In this document: piece by piece, positions 1-6,880 of the stretch
How positions within the stretch are numbered: position 1 is the stretch's first letter
Layout of the letters: every line of letters begins with the position of its first letter
Source: a virus
Length of the DNA stretch: 28,011 nucleotides
Strand: one strand, 5' to 3'
IMG/VR virus record: IMGVR_UViG_3300008448_008518
Coordinates: 1-28,011 of that record
Position numbers and translations under genes: made by a program
Notes under the pieces: model-generated
What the model saw: only the letters and a program-made list of their open reading frames with translations
The model's database searches: none
Told to the model about the DNA's origin: nothing

Positions 1-44
1 GTTTCGTAAATCTTACGATGATCCGTGGTTGAATAAATACTCAT
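1..44 (-). CDS. HNH homing endonuclease, N-terminal fragment (runs off window)
   Basis: Only the first 14 codons are inside the window, read on the minus strand from an ATG at 44-42. The peptide starts MSIYSTTDHRKIYE, which resembles the opening of phage HNH endonucleases (a TTADYRKIYEKHYG-like beginning). The catalytic HNH part would lie to the left of the window. A purine-rich ribosome binding site (AAGGAGC on the minus strand, about 50-58) precedes the ATG. The gene opposes all its neighbours, as the GIY-YIG gene at 6840-7463 does, and shares that gene's leader. The family call rests on a short match plus the shared leader, so it is moderate. Confidence 0.55.
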   Translation of the reverse strand, partial: MSIYSTTDHRKIYE

Positions 45-110
45 GCTGGTGCTCCTTTTTAGCATTAGAGTAGTTGGGCCTGCCAGCCGCGAACTACACT
101 TTTATTTATC
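45..110 (-). promoter_or_regulatory. Late promoter and 5' hairpin leader of the HNH gene (copy 1 of shared leader)
   Basis: On the minus strand a T4-late-like box GATAAATA lies at 110-103. Six bases downstream is the arm GTAGTT (97-92), which pairs with AACTAC (75-70). The predicted mRNA would therefore begin exactly with a stem-loop, followed by a ribosome binding site and the ATG. The segment aligns closely with 7464-7532 upstream of the GIY-YIG endonuclease, differing mainly in the loop. The promoter assignment is inferred from the T4 late consensus. Confidence 0.6.
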
Positions 111-115
111 ATAAT

Positions 116-123
116 AATAAATA
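116..123 (+). promoter_or_regulatory. Candidate T4-type late promoter (AATAAATA) for the Dps genes
   Basis: AATAAATA matches the T4/cyanophage late consensus NATAAATA. Counting as in T4, transcription would start near 129, leaving a short leader with AAGGA at 131-135 before the ATG at 141. The match is short in AT-rich DNA, so the support is position as much as sequence. Confidence 0.5.
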
Positions 124-140
124 TATGAATAAGGATTAAT

Positions 141-581
141 ATGTTAGTAGAAAACTTAAAAGTGTTATTGGCTAGTACTCAAGTGTTTGCGATTAAAACG
201 CAACAATTCCATTGGTGTGTAGAGGGGACCAACTTTCCGCAGTACCATGAATTCTTTGACACATTGTATGGAGATGTGAGTGGAACAATTGATCGTATTG
301 CTGAGTATATTCGTATACTCGGTGCTTATACACCCGGTAGCTTAACTCGATATAGTGAGTTGTCTATAATTCAGGATCAGACAAAAATTCCACGTGCTGA
401 ACTTATGTTCTCTGAATCATTACAAGATTGCGAAACAATGCTTCAATTAGTATCATCAATGTTTGATGAGGCGGCAAATGAAAAGCAACATGGCATAGAA
501 AACTATATGGCTGAACTACACGACTTGTATGCTAAGAAAGCATGGTTCATTCGTTCTGTGTTGAGGAAAGAACGTGAGTGA
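141..581 (+). CDS. Dps-like ferritin (DNA-protection protein)
   Basis: The 146-residue product resembles Dps (DNA-binding protein from starved cells), which oxidises and stores iron and shields DNA from peroxide. The ferroxidase pattern of the family is visible: H24 in the HW pair, H36 and D40 in the PQYHEFFD stretch, and D51 and E55 in DRIAE. It is slightly shorter than bacterial Dps (about 160-170 aa) and lacks the long basic N-terminal tail. The start is supported by AAGGA 6 bases upstream and by a late-type promoter at 116-123. It overlaps the next gene, a truncated paralog, by 8 bases. Phage Dps could protect incoming or replicating DNA, or be packaged; nothing here decides which. Confidence 0.82.
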   Translation: MLVENLKVLLASTQVFAIKTQQFHWCVEGTNFPQYHEFFDTLYGDVSGTIDRIAEYIRILGAYTPGSLTRYSELSIIQDQTKIPRAELMFSESLQDCETMLQLVSSMFDEAANEKQHGIENYMAELHDLYAKKAWFIRSVLRKERE

Positions 582-942
582 GGGCCCCGATTTTCCGCAG
601 TATCATGCATTCTTAGGTGATCTATATAATGAAGTATACGGTAACGCTATAGATCAAACAGCAGAATTAATTCGTCAACTAGACTGTTATACACCCGGAA
701 GTATTACTAGATTCGCTGAACTCAGTCAAATACCAGACCAAACAAAAATACCACGTGCAGAATTGATGATAACAGAATTAGAACAAGATAATGCAAAACT
801 TTTGTCAATGTGGAAAGAGGCTTTTCCTATAGCAGAACAAGAGAATGAACAAGGTGTTGCTGATTTTATTGCCGGTCGAATAGATGCCCATGGTAAACAT
901 GGATGGATGTTACGTAGCATTCTAAAAAAACAGAGAGCATGA
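574..942 (+). CDS. N-terminally truncated Dps paralog
   Basis: The 122-residue product is a tandem paralog of the preceding Dps; the shared pieces include FPQYH, YTPGS, the QTKIPRAEL stretch and a closing LRS segment. It begins at what is residue 29-31 of the first copy, so the first helix and its HW ferroxidase histidine are gone. The position equal to D40 of copy 1 is Gly. The paired D and E (DQTAE) remain. Translation probably starts at GTG 574, behind GAGGAAAG at 563-570 and overlapping the stop of the first gene. It looks like an internal deletion that fused the copies end to end. It may be a partner subunit or a decaying copy. It ends in an ATGA overlap with the polyvalent gene. Confidence 0.7.
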   Translation: MSEGPDFPQYHAFLGDLYNEVYGNAIDQTAELIRQLDCYTPGSITRFAELSQIPDQTKIPRAELMITELEQDNAKLLSMWKEAFPIAEQENEQGVADFIAGRIDAHGKHGWMLRSILKKQRA

Positions 943-3900
943 GAGCACTTGAATTCATTAACGAAGGAATAAATGACCCTGCTATTTTTAAAGTAGTATT
1001 TGTTATTGGGGGTCCGGGAAGTGGTAAGAGTTTTGTAACTCGTCAATTAGGGCTGCAAGCCCTAGGATACGTCAATATTAACAGTGATATTGCATTTGAA
1101 TATCTTATGAAGAAACACAATATTGACCCAAAAATGCCACCTGAAGAAAAAGAAAGGCGAGATACAGTTAGACAACGAGCCAAAGATATAACCGGCGACA
1201 AATCTACGTTAGCAATTGATGGTAGATTGGGTATAGTTATAGATGGAACAGGTGATGATTTTGAAAAGGTAAGTAAATTAAAATCTAACTTTGATATATT
1301 GGGATATAATAATTTTTTAGTAGTTGTCAACACACAACTCGATGTAGCAAGAGAACGTAATCAAAAAAGACAACGAACTGTGCCAGACAATATAGTAGTA
1401 GACAGTTGGTATGCCGTTCAAAATAATATTGGAAAATTCTCTCAAATTTTTGAACATATATCTGTAATCGACAATAGTGGTGACGTAGGCGAAACATCTG
1501 GGCAAATACAAAATGCTTATAAAAAACTTTTAAAATTTACAAAACAGGAGCCTAATAAACCTGCTGCAAAAAAATGGATGCAGCAGCAATTAAAAGAGCA
1601 GGAAGAATTTGATAGTAACAGTACCACATTATCTAAGTTATATAACGGAGACTACCCAGATCGTGATGAGATATTTTGGGATTACGTTGGGCGCAGTGAC
1701 TTGGATAAACCGTTGACCGTTGGGTCTATGCCACACTATAAATTAAAAATATTACTACTGAGCCAATACCGTGCAGAACACCCAGATGAACTAGTAGACC
1801 TATTAGACAGCGATCAAAAGAGGGCATTAAGGCGCCACCTGCGTGATGTTGATTTAAGTAATAATATAATTGTTATATCTGGTGATCGGGTAGTAGATGG
1901 TAACCACCGTGCATTAGCAGCAGTATTATCTGGCAAACCTATAAAATATGTAGATTTGGCTGATCTTGACGATGTGTCAGCAAAAGAATTAGAAGAAGCC
2001 TGTTGGAGTGGTTATCACAAAGAGGGCATGAAAACCATGTTTGGTAAAAGGTACCCCAACTGTGTTAAGAATAAAAAGAAAAAAGCAAACGAAGGACAAG
2101 AGGGTACACTATGGCGTGTTGAGGGCAGTGTAGCAACCAGCAGATTTTTTGTAGTCAAAGGGTACAATAAATCACGTAAGGTTTGGAAAAACAAGTACGG
2201 TGCTGGCGATTTTAATGATAGGAAGTCTGCACAAGCGCAAGCAGATAAGTTAAACAGTGTCGGTGGTGTAAGAGAAAGTGGATCCAAACTTAGGGAAAGT
2301 AAATTAATTACTGATGTGCCCAATGAATCTTGGTTGAAAGGTAAAATAGATTACGCAAAATCTAAAGGTCGTGATAGTTACGGTGTTCCTTATATGAACG
2401 CTACAACTGCATATGTCAGACCTGATGTGCGAATTCCCGTTGACATATTAAAGGGTTTACCGGGCATGCGCGGTGAGCAAAAAAATGTCAGGCAAGGTGA
2501 TCTAAAAGCCATTATGAAAATAATGCGTGACACTGGTAAACTACCATTGGGGCGTGACGGTGAAGAATATGCACCCTTTGTGTTAGTAGCCCATAACGGT
2601 GAAGCCTGGGTTAGCGAGGGCAACCACCGCATTATGGCAGCGGCCGCATTAGGCTGGGACTCATTACCCGTAGAACTAAAGTATTTTGATGGTGGAGAAC
2701 GTATTGAGTCAGGAGCCCTATATCCAGGAAAGATCGGGCTTGGTGGCGCACAAGGTGTGGCGGAGGAGACAACCGCATTAAAATTATCACCAACTAGTGA
2801 AAAAGCCAAAGCATGGATAGAAAAAGTATATGCCCTGTTTCCTGGCACGTGGCAGAATAATCATGTAATGTTATGGGGCGAGGGAGAAGAGCAGCAAATG
2901 GCAATGTTTGAACTTGTACCTAGTATGAGCAAGCGTGGCGCAGTTGATGTTAAATGGTTTCAAGCATATCCATTACGCCAGGGTGTGGGCAGCAGAGGAA
3001 TGAAAATTCTACAGGGTCTGGCACAGGAAGATGGCATCACATTAACACTTTATCCTTGGGATAAAGGACAAATAAGTCAAGCCAAATTAATCAAGTTTTA
3101 TAAGAGCCACGGCTTTAAGCCCTTATTGAAGGGCACAAAGACAGGCAACATGATATGGGAACCACAAAGTGTTTCGGAAGGTACAGTTGATGAAACCACA
3201 GAACAATTTTACAACTTGGTTGAATGGAAGAAAGCAGCAAGAAAACTCAAGATGCATATTAGAGTTGGCTACATGGCGGGAACAAAAGGTGTTAAAATAT
3301 ATGAGGCTGAGACAGAGGATCAATTGTCTGGCGGTAGGTTTTTTGCTGGTCCCGGTTGGAATTATGGCCACATGACTGTAGTAAAAAATAATGTTGACGA
3401 AATGGCACTGTCAACCTATAAGACTATGGGTGACTTTAGTAAGCCAGGACCATTTACAGGTGCAGATAAGAAATTAGTACCACACCAAAAAAATATAGAA
3501 AAAGCAACAAAGTTTTTTGAACGTACTCCGTATGACTTCCGACTATTCTTTAGCCATCTTAAAGGTACAGGTAAATATAGTGAACATGGACCTATGAGTC
3601 CTGATCAAATTAAACAAGTGTTTGGTCAAGATGCTGAAGAAATTATTAACGGTAGCGAAGATGCTATCACTGTAGTATATGTTGGTAACAAAGGCGATAG
3701 TAAAGTAATGCTAACACCATGGATGATGGCACATCGTTTTGGTCATGCTATACAAGCAGGTTCTAGAAATAAAAACTGGACTGCCTGGGGCGAAGCAGAA
3801 AAGTATTTCTTTCAAACTGTAAACAATTTACTTGACGAACATTACGGCAAAGTTCCTGCAACTAAACCAGCCGGTAGAAATATATTATATCAACTTGAAC

Positions 3901-4217
3901 CCGAGTACAACGCACTATTCAATGCTATGGGCACACAACGAAGTAGTACAAGTGGTCAGATTCGCCGTCCATATGAATTCTTATATGAATTGTTTGCTCA
4001 ATATTTAGGTACAGGTAAGGTAACACTAAATCCACTACCCACTAACTTAATATATGGTAGAAAAGTATTCGGTAATCCTACTAAGTACATGAATATTAAA
4101 CCTGAATATCGTGATGAAGGTGAAAGAAAACAAGCAGCAGATAGTCTAGCATATACAATGGAATTATTGTTCAATGATGTGTTAGGTGATAGTGTTGGTA
4201 AAATATTTGTAATGTGA
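939..4217 (+). CDS. Large modular polyvalent protein: P-loop kinase, two ParB-like domains, GNAT, zincin-like domain
   Basis: The product is 1092 residues. Order of modules: a possible capsid-targeting peptide at 1-9 (MRALEFINE); a zeta-toxin-like P-loop kinase with Walker A GGPGSGKS at 24-31; a ParB/sulfiredoxin-like domain with GNHR at 321-324; a short CWSGY...GKRYPNC module at 355-375; a second ParB-like domain with GNHR at 561-564; a GNAT acetyltransferase-like domain at about 615-740; and a C-terminal domain with HRFGH at 932-936, which looks like a zincin whose catalytic Glu is replaced by Arg. Such mosaics match 'polyvalent proteins' of phages and plasmids, which are delivered with DNA to counter host defences. 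It is the third gene of the Dps operon, starting with an ATGA overlap. Domain assignments are from motifs only. Confidence 0.75.
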   Translation: MRALEFINEGINDPAIFKVVFVIGGPGSGKSFVTRQLGLQALGYVNINSDIAFEYLMKKHNIDPKMPPEEKERRDTVRQRAKDITGDKSTLAIDGRLGIVIDGTGDDFEKVSKLKSNFDILGYNNFLVVVNTQLDVARERNQKRQRTVPDNIVVDSWYAVQNNIGKFSQIFEHISVIDNSGDVGETSGQIQNAYKKLLKFTKQEPNKPAAKKWMQQQLKEQEEFDSNSTTLSKLYNGDYPDRDEIFWDYVGRSDLDKPLTVGSMPHYKLKILLLSQYRAEHPDELVDLLDSDQKRALRRHLRDVDLSNNIIVISGDRVVDGNHRALAAVLSGKPIKYVDLADLDDVSAKELEEACWSGYHKEGMKTMFGKRYPNCVKNKKKKANEGQEGTLWRVEGSVATSRFFVVKGYNKSRKVWKNKYGAGDFNDRKSAQAQADKLNSVGGVRESGSKLRESKLITDVPNESWLKGKIDYAKSKGRDSYGVPYMNATTAYVRPDVRIPVDILKGLPGMRGEQKNVRQGDLKAIMKIMRDTGKLPLGRDGEEYAPFVLVAHNGEAWVSEGNHRIMAAAALGWDSLPVELKYFDGGERIESGALYPGKIGLGGAQGVAEETTALKLSPTSEKAKAWIEKVYALFPGTWQNNHVMLWGEGEEQQMAMFELVPSMSKRGAVDVKWFQAYPLRQGVGSRGMKILQGLAQEDGITLTLYPWDKGQISQAKLIKFYKSHGFKPLLKGTKTGNMIWEPQSVSEGTVDETTEQFYNLVEWKKAARKLKMHIRVGYMAGTKGVKIYEAETEDQLSGGRFFAGPGWNYGHMTVVKNNVDEMALSTYKTMGDFSKPGPFTGADKKLVPHQKNIEKATKFFERTPYDFRLFFSHLKGTGKYSEHGPMSPDQIKQVFGQDAEEIINGSEDAITVVYVGNKGDSKVMLTPWMMAHRFGHAIQAGSRNKNWTAWGEAEKYFFQTVNNLLDEHYGKVPATKPAGRNILYQLEPEYNALFNAMGTQRSSTSGQIRRPYEFLYELFAQYLGTGKVTLNPLPTNLIYGRKVFGNPTKYMNIKPEYRDEGERKQAADSLAYTMELLFNDVLGDSVGKIFVM

Positions 4218-4238
4218 ACATTTGGACTATTATTACTA

Positions 4239-4246
4239 GATAAATA
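4239..4246 (+). promoter_or_regulatory. Candidate late promoter (GATAAATA) giving a near-leaderless mRNA
   Basis: GATAAATA ends 6 bases before the ATG at 4253. With T4 late spacing the transcript would start at about 4252, one base before the ATG. No Shine-Dalgarno sequence is visible in front of that gene, which fits a leaderless message. Confidence 0.5.
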
Positions 4247-4252
4247 TTAGAC

Positions 4253-5314
4253 ATGAGCGAAGAAAATACATTAAACTTAAAAAATGACAGGCTGGCCAAG
4301 GCCAAAGCCTTTATTAAAAAAGTTTATAGTCAATTTCAGAGTAACCCAATGAACCCTAAACAATGTATCATGACCTGGGGACAAGGTGATGATATGGAGT
4401 TTGTGATATTTGAACTAGCCACCAGCATATTCAAAGCTGATACTGTAGAAATAAATTGGATACAGGCCTACCCACAGGGAACAGGAGTAGGCACTCGTGC
4501 GATTAAACTGTTGCAGGATCTAGCCAAACAAGACGGCATATCTCTTTCACTGTATCCCTGGGACAAGGGCAGGATAAGTCAGGCAAAACTGTCTAAATTT
4601 TATAAAAACCGTGGATTTAAGCCCATAATGAAAGGGCGCAAAGATTTAATTTGGCACCCTGAACTAGAAGAGGCTGAAAGTTATACTAAGGCTAGTAAAG
4701 AAATTAGAACGACGTTGCGTAGTGCAGGATACAAACTGTTAGGAAGTGGTGCAGATGCTACAGTTTGGGCTAAAAGAACCGGCTCTGTTATAAAAATAAT
4801 AATGCCTGATGATCAACAAGGTGCAGGATTAGCAGGTGATACTTTTATAAAATTTTATGAATTTTGTAAACAACATCAAAATTATGAAAACTTACCTAAA
4901 TTTTCAGATGATGAGGTAAAAATATTTAATGTAGACGGTAAAGACTATATAATGGTTTCAATGGAAAGATTAAACCCTATTCCGTCTGGCAGTTTCACAG
5001 AGGCTATGGTTTGGATATTAAGCGAATTAGCAACTAGAAAAATTACATGGAAAACAGTCATTAACACTATAAAAAATCCAAACACATGGAAAAATTATGG
5101 AGATGATTTAAATCATGAAGAAATAAAATATAATTTATTGAATCTTACTAGTAAAGAAATGCTAGAATATGAAATATTATTTAAGTTAATGACAGTATTG
5201 TATCACACCGGTAACATTAATAAACAAGGATGGGACCTGCATACTGAGAATGCAATGATGAGGGGAGATACAATTGTTATTACTGATCCATGGTTTAACT
5301 TAACAGCAAAATGA
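4253..5314 (+). CDS. GNAT-like domain fused to a protein-kinase-fold domain
   Basis: The product is 353 residues. Residues 10-137 are a close paralog of residues 612-742 of the polyvalent protein, sharing the QAYP...GVG acetyl-CoA loop, LYPWDKG and the ISQAKL...FYK stretches. From about 150 a kinase-like fold follows: a glycine loop GSGADATVW at 164-172, a candidate ATP lysine K181 in VIKII, a catalytic-loop-like DLHTEN at 328-333 and a DFG-like DPW at 345-347. This suggests a phosphotransferase of the protein/aminoglycoside kinase type; the substrate is unknown. A LEEA tetrapeptide (138-141) sits between the two modules. The gene has its own late-type promoter and overlaps the next by ATGA. 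The GNAT call is good and the kinase call is moderate. Confidence 0.65.
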   Translation: MSEENTLNLKNDRLAKAKAFIKKVYSQFQSNPMNPKQCIMTWGQGDDMEFVIFELATSIFKADTVEINWIQAYPQGTGVGTRAIKLLQDLAKQDGISLSLYPWDKGRISQAKLSKFYKNRGFKPIMKGRKDLIWHPELEEAESYTKASKEIRTTLRSAGYKLLGSGADATVWAKRTGSVIKIIMPDDQQGAGLAGDTFIKFYEFCKQHQNYENLPKFSDDEVKIFNVDGKDYIMVSMERLNPIPSGSFTEAMVWILSELATRKITWKTVINTIKNPNTWKNYGDDLNHEEIKYNLLNLTSKEMLEYEILFKLMTVLYHTGNINKQGWDLHTENAMMRGDTIVITDPWFNLTAK

Positions 5315-5739
5315 AACATTTTTTGACGTATGTGAAGCATAGTTACGATGTTATTGTAGAGACAGAAGCAAGAATTTCTATCAACTTAGAACATGAAATT
5401 GAAGCATTTGTAGTACATACGTTTGCAAAATATATGGAGCAACCTAATATACCCACTGATGCTATTGCATTGAAAATGATGGCTGCTGTAAATGAAACTA
5501 GAGATATTAGAAAACAACAATTTCAGCAGATTGCAGAAGAATGCTTATTGATAGATGGCTTTCGATTGAATAATAGACGCTGGCCATCTAATAGTTATTT
5601 TAAAGATATGGGAATCATTGCATTGGAACACAGGGCGTACAGTGAACGACCACCTGAACTGATGTATGAAAAAATTGCTAACCATTTTCATGAAATGAGT
5701 TATGTATTGAATAATATAAGAATACCCTTAGGACCGTAA
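5311..5739 (+). CDS. Hypothetical protein
   Basis: The 142-residue product is not recognised. It overlaps the stop of the GNAT-kinase gene by ATGA, so it is probably translated by coupling in the same late operon. It is predicted mostly helical and soluble, with no membrane segment and no obvious metal or nucleotide motif. The opening MKHFLTYV is only loosely like the capsid-targeting peptides of its neighbours and lacks the Glu of a prohead-protease site. Its stop codon lies inside a hairpin (5735-5750). Confidence 0.65.
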   Translation: MKHFLTYVKHSYDVIVETEARISINLEHEIEAFVVHTFAKYMEQPNIPTDAIALKMMAAVNETRDIRKQQFQQIAEECLLIDGFRLNNRRWPSNSYFKDMGIIALEHRAYSERPPELMYEKIANHFHEMSYVLNNIRIPLGP

Positions 5740-5855
5740 CTTGCGTTACGAGGGTAGGCGGCTGCTGCCTTGAGTAATTCGATTCGCTACCGAACTCTCA
5801 AAAGTGAGCCTTCGAATTTTGATAATATTGTTAAATATTATTAAGGAATTAAATT
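5735..5855 (+). other. Structured intergenic segment with three inverted repeats
   Basis: Three hairpins can be drawn. CGTAAC pairs with GTTACG (5735-5750, 4-base loop, containing the stop codon of the gene before). AGGC pairs with GCCT (5756-5770). AATTCGA pairs with TCGAATT (5776-5818) and is followed by a short T run. The last two could act as a weak terminator or a leader for the nuclease gene downstream. A GTTAAATA box at 5830-5837 is a poor late-promoter match. No tRNA fold could be built. Confidence 0.4.
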
Positions 5856-6296
5856 ATGAAAAAAATAATGGTATTAATATTCTGCTCTATGTTCTTTCAA
5901 TTGGCACACGCACAAAAAATGCCAAATGGTGTGATGTACGACGCAAAGATTTTAAGAGTTTCAGACGGAGATACTGTTGTTATATCCGCTCCATTTTTAC
6001 CACCTCCGCTTAAACCTGAATTAGCAGTAAGAATATATGGTGTAGATACTCCTGAAAAAGGATTTAGAGCCAAATGTGTCGAAGAAGATGCCAAAGGTAA
6101 AGCAGCAAGTGAGTTTACTAAAAATGCAGTTAAAAAAACTAACAAACATCAAGTAATAATCTATGCATGGGATAAATTTGGCGGTAGAGTGTTAGGTGAT
6201 GTTATATTAGATGGTAATAGTTTGCGAACAGCATTAATAGTAAATAATCTCGCTAGAGAATATTACGGTGATGCAAAGAAAAGTTGGTGCAATTAA
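5856..6296 (+). CDS. Secreted staphylococcal-nuclease-like (thermonuclease) protein
   Basis: The 146-residue product has a classic signal peptide (residues 1-19, basic start, hydrophobic core, AHA before Q20). The mature part is a short SNase/OB-fold nuclease: VSDGDTVVI at 35-43, VRIYGVDTPE at 58-67 and GGRVLGDVIL at 109-118. R59, D64, E67 and R111 match the usual catalytic and calcium-binding residues (R35, D40, E43, R87 of the S. aureus enzyme). It would cut DNA or RNA in the periplasm or outside the cell. The start at 5856 is chosen over an upstream one for AAGGA at 5843-5847 and the intact signal peptide. Its 3' end overlaps the late promoter of the next gene. Confidence 0.88.
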   Translation: MKKIMVLIFCSMFFQLAHAQKMPNGVMYDAKILRVSDGDTVVISAPFLPPPLKPELAVRIYGVDTPEKGFRAKCVEEDAKGKAASEFTKNAVKKTNKHQVIIYAWDKFGGRVLGDVILDGNSLRTALIVNNLAREYYGDAKKSWCN

Positions 6297-6302
6297 TAAA
6301 TA
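6295..6302 (+). promoter_or_regulatory. Candidate late promoter (AATAAATA), leaderless start of the metallopeptidase gene
   Basis: AATAAATA ends 5 bases before the ATG at 6308. T4 late spacing puts the first transcribed base on the A of that ATG. No ribosome binding site precedes this ATG. The box lies across the stop codon of the nuclease gene. Confidence 0.5.
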
Positions 6303-6307
6303 TCTAT

Positions 6308-6880
6308 ATGAAACCTTTAAATTACATATCTGAATCCGCCGTAGATGAATTAGTAAAAAAATTACCTACCTTAGAAAAACATGATTATGACTCTATTGAT
6401 GTGTTGATGAAGAATATTGCTGTAAGACATAAGATCAGTGATGATTTATTACATAGATTATTTGTTAAAAAATATAAAGAAACTCCTGATGATTGGATAA
6501 AACATAAATTAGATGAAACAACTACTTGTGATTTACAAGAAGAGGTAGATAATTTTGTTAAATGGGCAACTAATATTTTAAAATTAAAAACAACTCCTGA
6601 TATAGAATTAAGTCAGGATACAGAAGATGCACAAGATAACCATCATACGGGATCACATCAATCCGGCTCTAGTAAAATATGGGTATATGTAAAAAACAGA
6701 AATTTGGTAGACATATTAAGAACAGTATTTCATGAACTGGTACACTTACGTCAAACTGAATTAAATATGATACAACCAGGAGATAGTTATCCCGGAAGTC
6801 CCATAGAAGCAATGGCCGACATGCTGGCCGGAAAGTATATTAAGATATACGGTGAGCAGAATCATCATATCTTTCAATAA
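6308..6880 (+). CDS. HExxH metallopeptidase-like protein with capsid-targeting-like N-terminus
   Basis: The 190-residue product has an intact zincin motif FHELVH (HELVH at 142-146), with a candidate third ligand E167 in the SPIEAMAD segment. It is a likely zinc peptidase, substrate unknown. Its start [10 protein letters not shown] resembles the T4 internal-protein capsid targeting sequence (MKTYQEFIAE), with an I-S-E/S prohead-protease-like site after residue 9, the same position as in the polyvalent protein. The start at 6308 is preferred to an in-frame ATG at 6284 because 6284 lies inside the preceding gene and the late promoter at 6295-6302 would exclude it. It ends just before a terminator and overlaps the 3' end of the opposing GIY-YIG gene by 41 bases. 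Confidence 0.7.
   Translation: MKPLNYISESAVDELVKKLPTLEKHDYDSIDVLMKNIAVRHKISDDLLHRLFVKKYKETPDDWIKHKLDETTTCDLQEEVDNFVKWATNILKLKTTPDIELSQDTEDAQDNHHTGSHQSGSSKIWVYVKNRNLVDILRTVFHELVHLRQTELNMIQPGDSYPGSPIEAMADMLAGKYIKIYGEQNHHIFQ

Noticed and set aside
5751-5792. tRNA-like segment (GGGTAG...CTACC with a TTCGATTC stretch)
   Set aside because: The TTCGATT loop cannot be closed by a 5-base T stem, and no anticodon arm of correct spacing exists.
5804-6013. Overlapping reading frame of 69 codons at the nuclease start
   Set aside because: It has no ribosome binding site, and the alternative frame at 5856 has a clear signal peptide and nuclease motifs.
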